A DNA stretch of 64,000 bases from Euptelea pleiosperma. Its lineage: Eukaryota > Streptophyta > Magnoliopsida > Ranunculales > Eupteleaceae. Where the stretch lies: the NCBI GenBank assembly GCA_035048495.1, contig CM068543.1, positions 23,611,751 to 23,675,750 of the forward strand. The letters run 5' to 3'. Below, one piece after another: positions 62,144 through 64,000 of the stretch. The notes under the pieces were generated by a model. It was given only the letters and a program-made list of their open reading frames with translations. It was not told where the DNA came from and made no database searches. A program made the translations under genes and the position numbers. Position 1 is the stretch's first letter, and each line of letters starts with the position of its first letter.

Positions 62144-63410
62144 TTTTTCTTTTTGACAAGTATAAATTATCATTAAAAAAGCAAAAACCTAAAAACAAAT
62201 CAGCTAAAGAGGTCGAGATGACCTACAATAGACAAATACAAGGCAACGAGCAAGCAACAAGGAAAACCAAAAGGAAACTCTAACAACAAGCATCCCTAGA
62301 ACATAGAATATCCTAACAGAAAACAAGATCTTCAAAAAAGATTCCTCTACATTCCTCAAACACTTTAGACCATAGGAAAAGCATCCCCTTAATCCTAAGA
62401 ATAATCATTGCTAAATCTCCTTTTTTATCTTCAAATGTCCTCTGATTTCTCTCCCTCCAGATACCCCAAGCAATTGCAAACGAAACCAACTTCCAGAGAA
62501 TTCGACCTCTAGAGGGGAATGCGTGAGAATGCCAACTGACAAGGAACTCCATAAAAGAACACAGCATCACCCAAGACATTCCAAACTCCATCATAAAAGA
62601 AGACCATACCTCCCTAGCTACTGCACAGTGTAGCATGAGATGATTTACAGATTCCTCGTGGCTCATGCACATCGTACAGAAATCAATGATAATGAAACCT
62701 CTAGAAATCAAATGATCCACTATCAATATCTTCTCCATAGACACCAACCAAACAAAGAAAGCAATCTTCATCGGGACTTTTGAGCTCTAGACCAAAGAAA
62801 CAGGAAAGCATATACCCATAGATCTATCTAGATCCTCATAGAACGAGCGGACAGGAAATGTGCCTCCCTTAGTCCAGATCCATTTCCATCTGTCTTGAAT
62901 TAATGGTTGAATATGTATACCATTCAACCGAGATAACAATCTCTTCCATTTTGTTGTGAGTTCATATTTAGGTACACGAATCAACCTATGTAACAAAGAA
63001 CAAAGACATGGAGTGTCGGAAGGTTTAAAATATTGTTTCATCTCGTTGTCTTGGTAAGTTGACGGAACAAGACATATCGACCGAGACGAAATGAAACGGA
63101 ACGAGAATGGAAAAAAAAAATATTTTTCGATAAGATTAAATCATTTTCTAATGCATAATTAGGTTACAAACTTTGTTTTTAGCATTTATATGTGTTATAA
63201 AATACATATATCATGAAAATAAGTTGTAAACCAGTTTTAGTACTTAAATTTGGCTTTTGACACAAGAAGATACATTCCCCAATGTATTGTCTCGGTACAC
63301 TACCGGAATGAGGCGTCTCGGCCGAGACGAAACGAAATTTTGAACCATGAGTGTCGATGCCTGGCATTGATAAGAACTGCTAGACACACTAACCCCCACA
63401 AACCTGATAT
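62144..63410 (-). pseudogene. LINE ORF2 3' relic, antisense in intron 3
   Basis: Reading leftwards come TTKWKRLLSRLNGIHIQPLI, the zinc-finger region (MKIAFFVWLVSMEKILIVDH, CTMCMSHEESVNHLMLHC, then VWSSFMMEFG) and the conserved WGIWRERNQRTFEDKKGD. A non-coding tail and a T-rich run (A-run on this strand) end it at about 62144. A stop separates the two open parts near 62788. A hAT-like MITE is inserted in its upstream part, and LINE-like reading resumes beyond it (GIDTPCLCSLLHRL across the TSD). The retained frames are long, so it is younger than the other relics. Confidence 0.82.
63019..63348. mobile_element. hAT-like MITE in the LINE relic, 8-bp TSD
   Basis: GAGTGTCG lies on both sides (63011-63018 and 63349-63356). 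The ends mirror imperfectly: AGGTTTAAAATATTGTTTCA at the left, and ACGAAATTTTGAACCAT at the right. Both subterminal parts carry CCGAGACGAAA-type words. The length is 330 bp, with no coding capacity. Confidence 0.82.
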
Positions 63411-64000
63411 ACCGACCCATCCTTACAGTTTATTTTATATGTTGTTATATATATATATTGAAATTCTTAGTTCATGGTGAGTGTACACTATAGAAAGAAT
63501 GTATTTAGATAAGGTGATAGAATTAAAATAATATAAATAATAGATGAGAACAAAATATTTGAATAAATTAACGATTTGTTGGAAAAGTGTGTGACATGTA
63601 TCTGACACTGGAGTACAGCAATGGTGTTCGACATGGAAAATTCTTAGAAAATGGAGTGTCCTTGTTACTTAGATATTGACTTTTTAAGCGAACTTAAATC
63701 CAAGGCAAGACTAAGATGATGAAAAATGAAACAGATTTATGTGAACATAAGCCAGTGTGGTCTTGAAACTGATTGGCTCGTAGATAATTTAGCTGATCAC
63801 CCTTAAAAGTGAGAATTCTGGGGGGCAAAGATTTGTAGCTTGACTGAAATATCCACATAATATATATTTAAGTCTTTTGAGATAGAAAAACGTATGGAAG
63901 ATAATTCTGTGAACTTCTTGAAGAAAATTCTGACAAAAGAAGAGGAAAGTAACAATGTAGGGAGAAGTTGAACTATAGTATCAGAAACCTTTGGGTTGCC
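63411..64000. other. right-edge non-coding sequence (intron 3 of the HD-domain gene)
   Basis: AT-rich, with a short TATA run at about 63447-63459 and a fragment with GACATGTATCTGACACTGG and GAGTGTCCTTGTTAC that resembles one end of the MITE at 60713-61086. No fourth exon was recognised. Confidence 0.4.

Noticed and set aside
1..64000. CRISPR array, operon, prophage or other bacterial system
   Set aside because: All recognised genes and elements are those of a plant nuclear genome. The regular repeats are minisatellites or transposon parts without unique spacers.
1..64000. tRNA genes
   Set aside because: I saw no complete cloverleaf with paired A and B boxes. The only B-box-like sequence is in the SINE-like element at 37141-37367.

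Overview
The window is nuclear DNA of a flowering plant. The genes carry GT/AG introns, the protein families are plant ones (F-box with F-box-associated domain, R2R3-MYB, plant GH81 glucanase), there is a nuclear copy of plastid 23S rDNA, and most of the sequence is AT-rich and made of plant transposons. The species cannot be named from the sequence. About one tenth is protein-coding.

Genes. (1) An F-box/FBA gene, minus strand, 237-1331. (2) A GH81 endo-1,3-beta-glucanase family with three copies: an intact copy at 26411-28594 (+), a nearly intact copy at 45665-47698 (-) that has lost both ends of the coding region, and a dead copy at 14907-16456 (+). (3) An R2R3-MYB gene in three exons, 39570-43819 (+), whose first intron starts with AT instead of GT. 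(4) The first three coding exons (51829-52146, 58131-58255, 61868-61905) of an HD-domain 5'-nucleotidase of the HDDC2/YfbR type (+), with multi-kilobase introns full of transposons; its 3' end lies beyond the window.

Transposons. A nested stack fills 5.7-16.5 kb: a Ty1/copia element (minus strand) sits in the dead GH81 copy, and a nearly full-length L1-type LINE (plus strand, poly-A at about 14122) sits in the copia gag gene. LINE relics also lie at 22.0, 38.2, 53.9 and 62.2 kb. Several non-autonomous DNA transposons have ends and target-site duplications (TSDs) that can be read directly: PIF/Harbinger-like (2301-2811, TTA), Mutator-like (18982-19722, 9 bp), hAT-like (35611-35998, 58701-59811, 60713-61086 and 63019-63348, 8 bp). 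A SINE-like element lies at 37141-37367.

The most striking feature is a fold-back repeat family seen about twenty times, in two subfamilies. It has arms of about 100-170 bp around a short loop, shares a core related to CTGATTAGTGATTTC and CAAACATCCATACGGTCAG, and in one subfamily ends in a G-box-like GCCACGTGGC. It has cut off the C-terminus of the second GH81 gene and it fills much of 44-51.3 kb. The other notable structure is 31457-31856, where a plastid 23S rDNA fragment lies between an inverted and a direct copy of the neighbouring sequence, as expected from break repair with template switching.

There is no operon-like arrangement. The genes look independent, and the layout mostly records gene duplication followed by heavy transposon insertion. 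All homology calls were made by eye.
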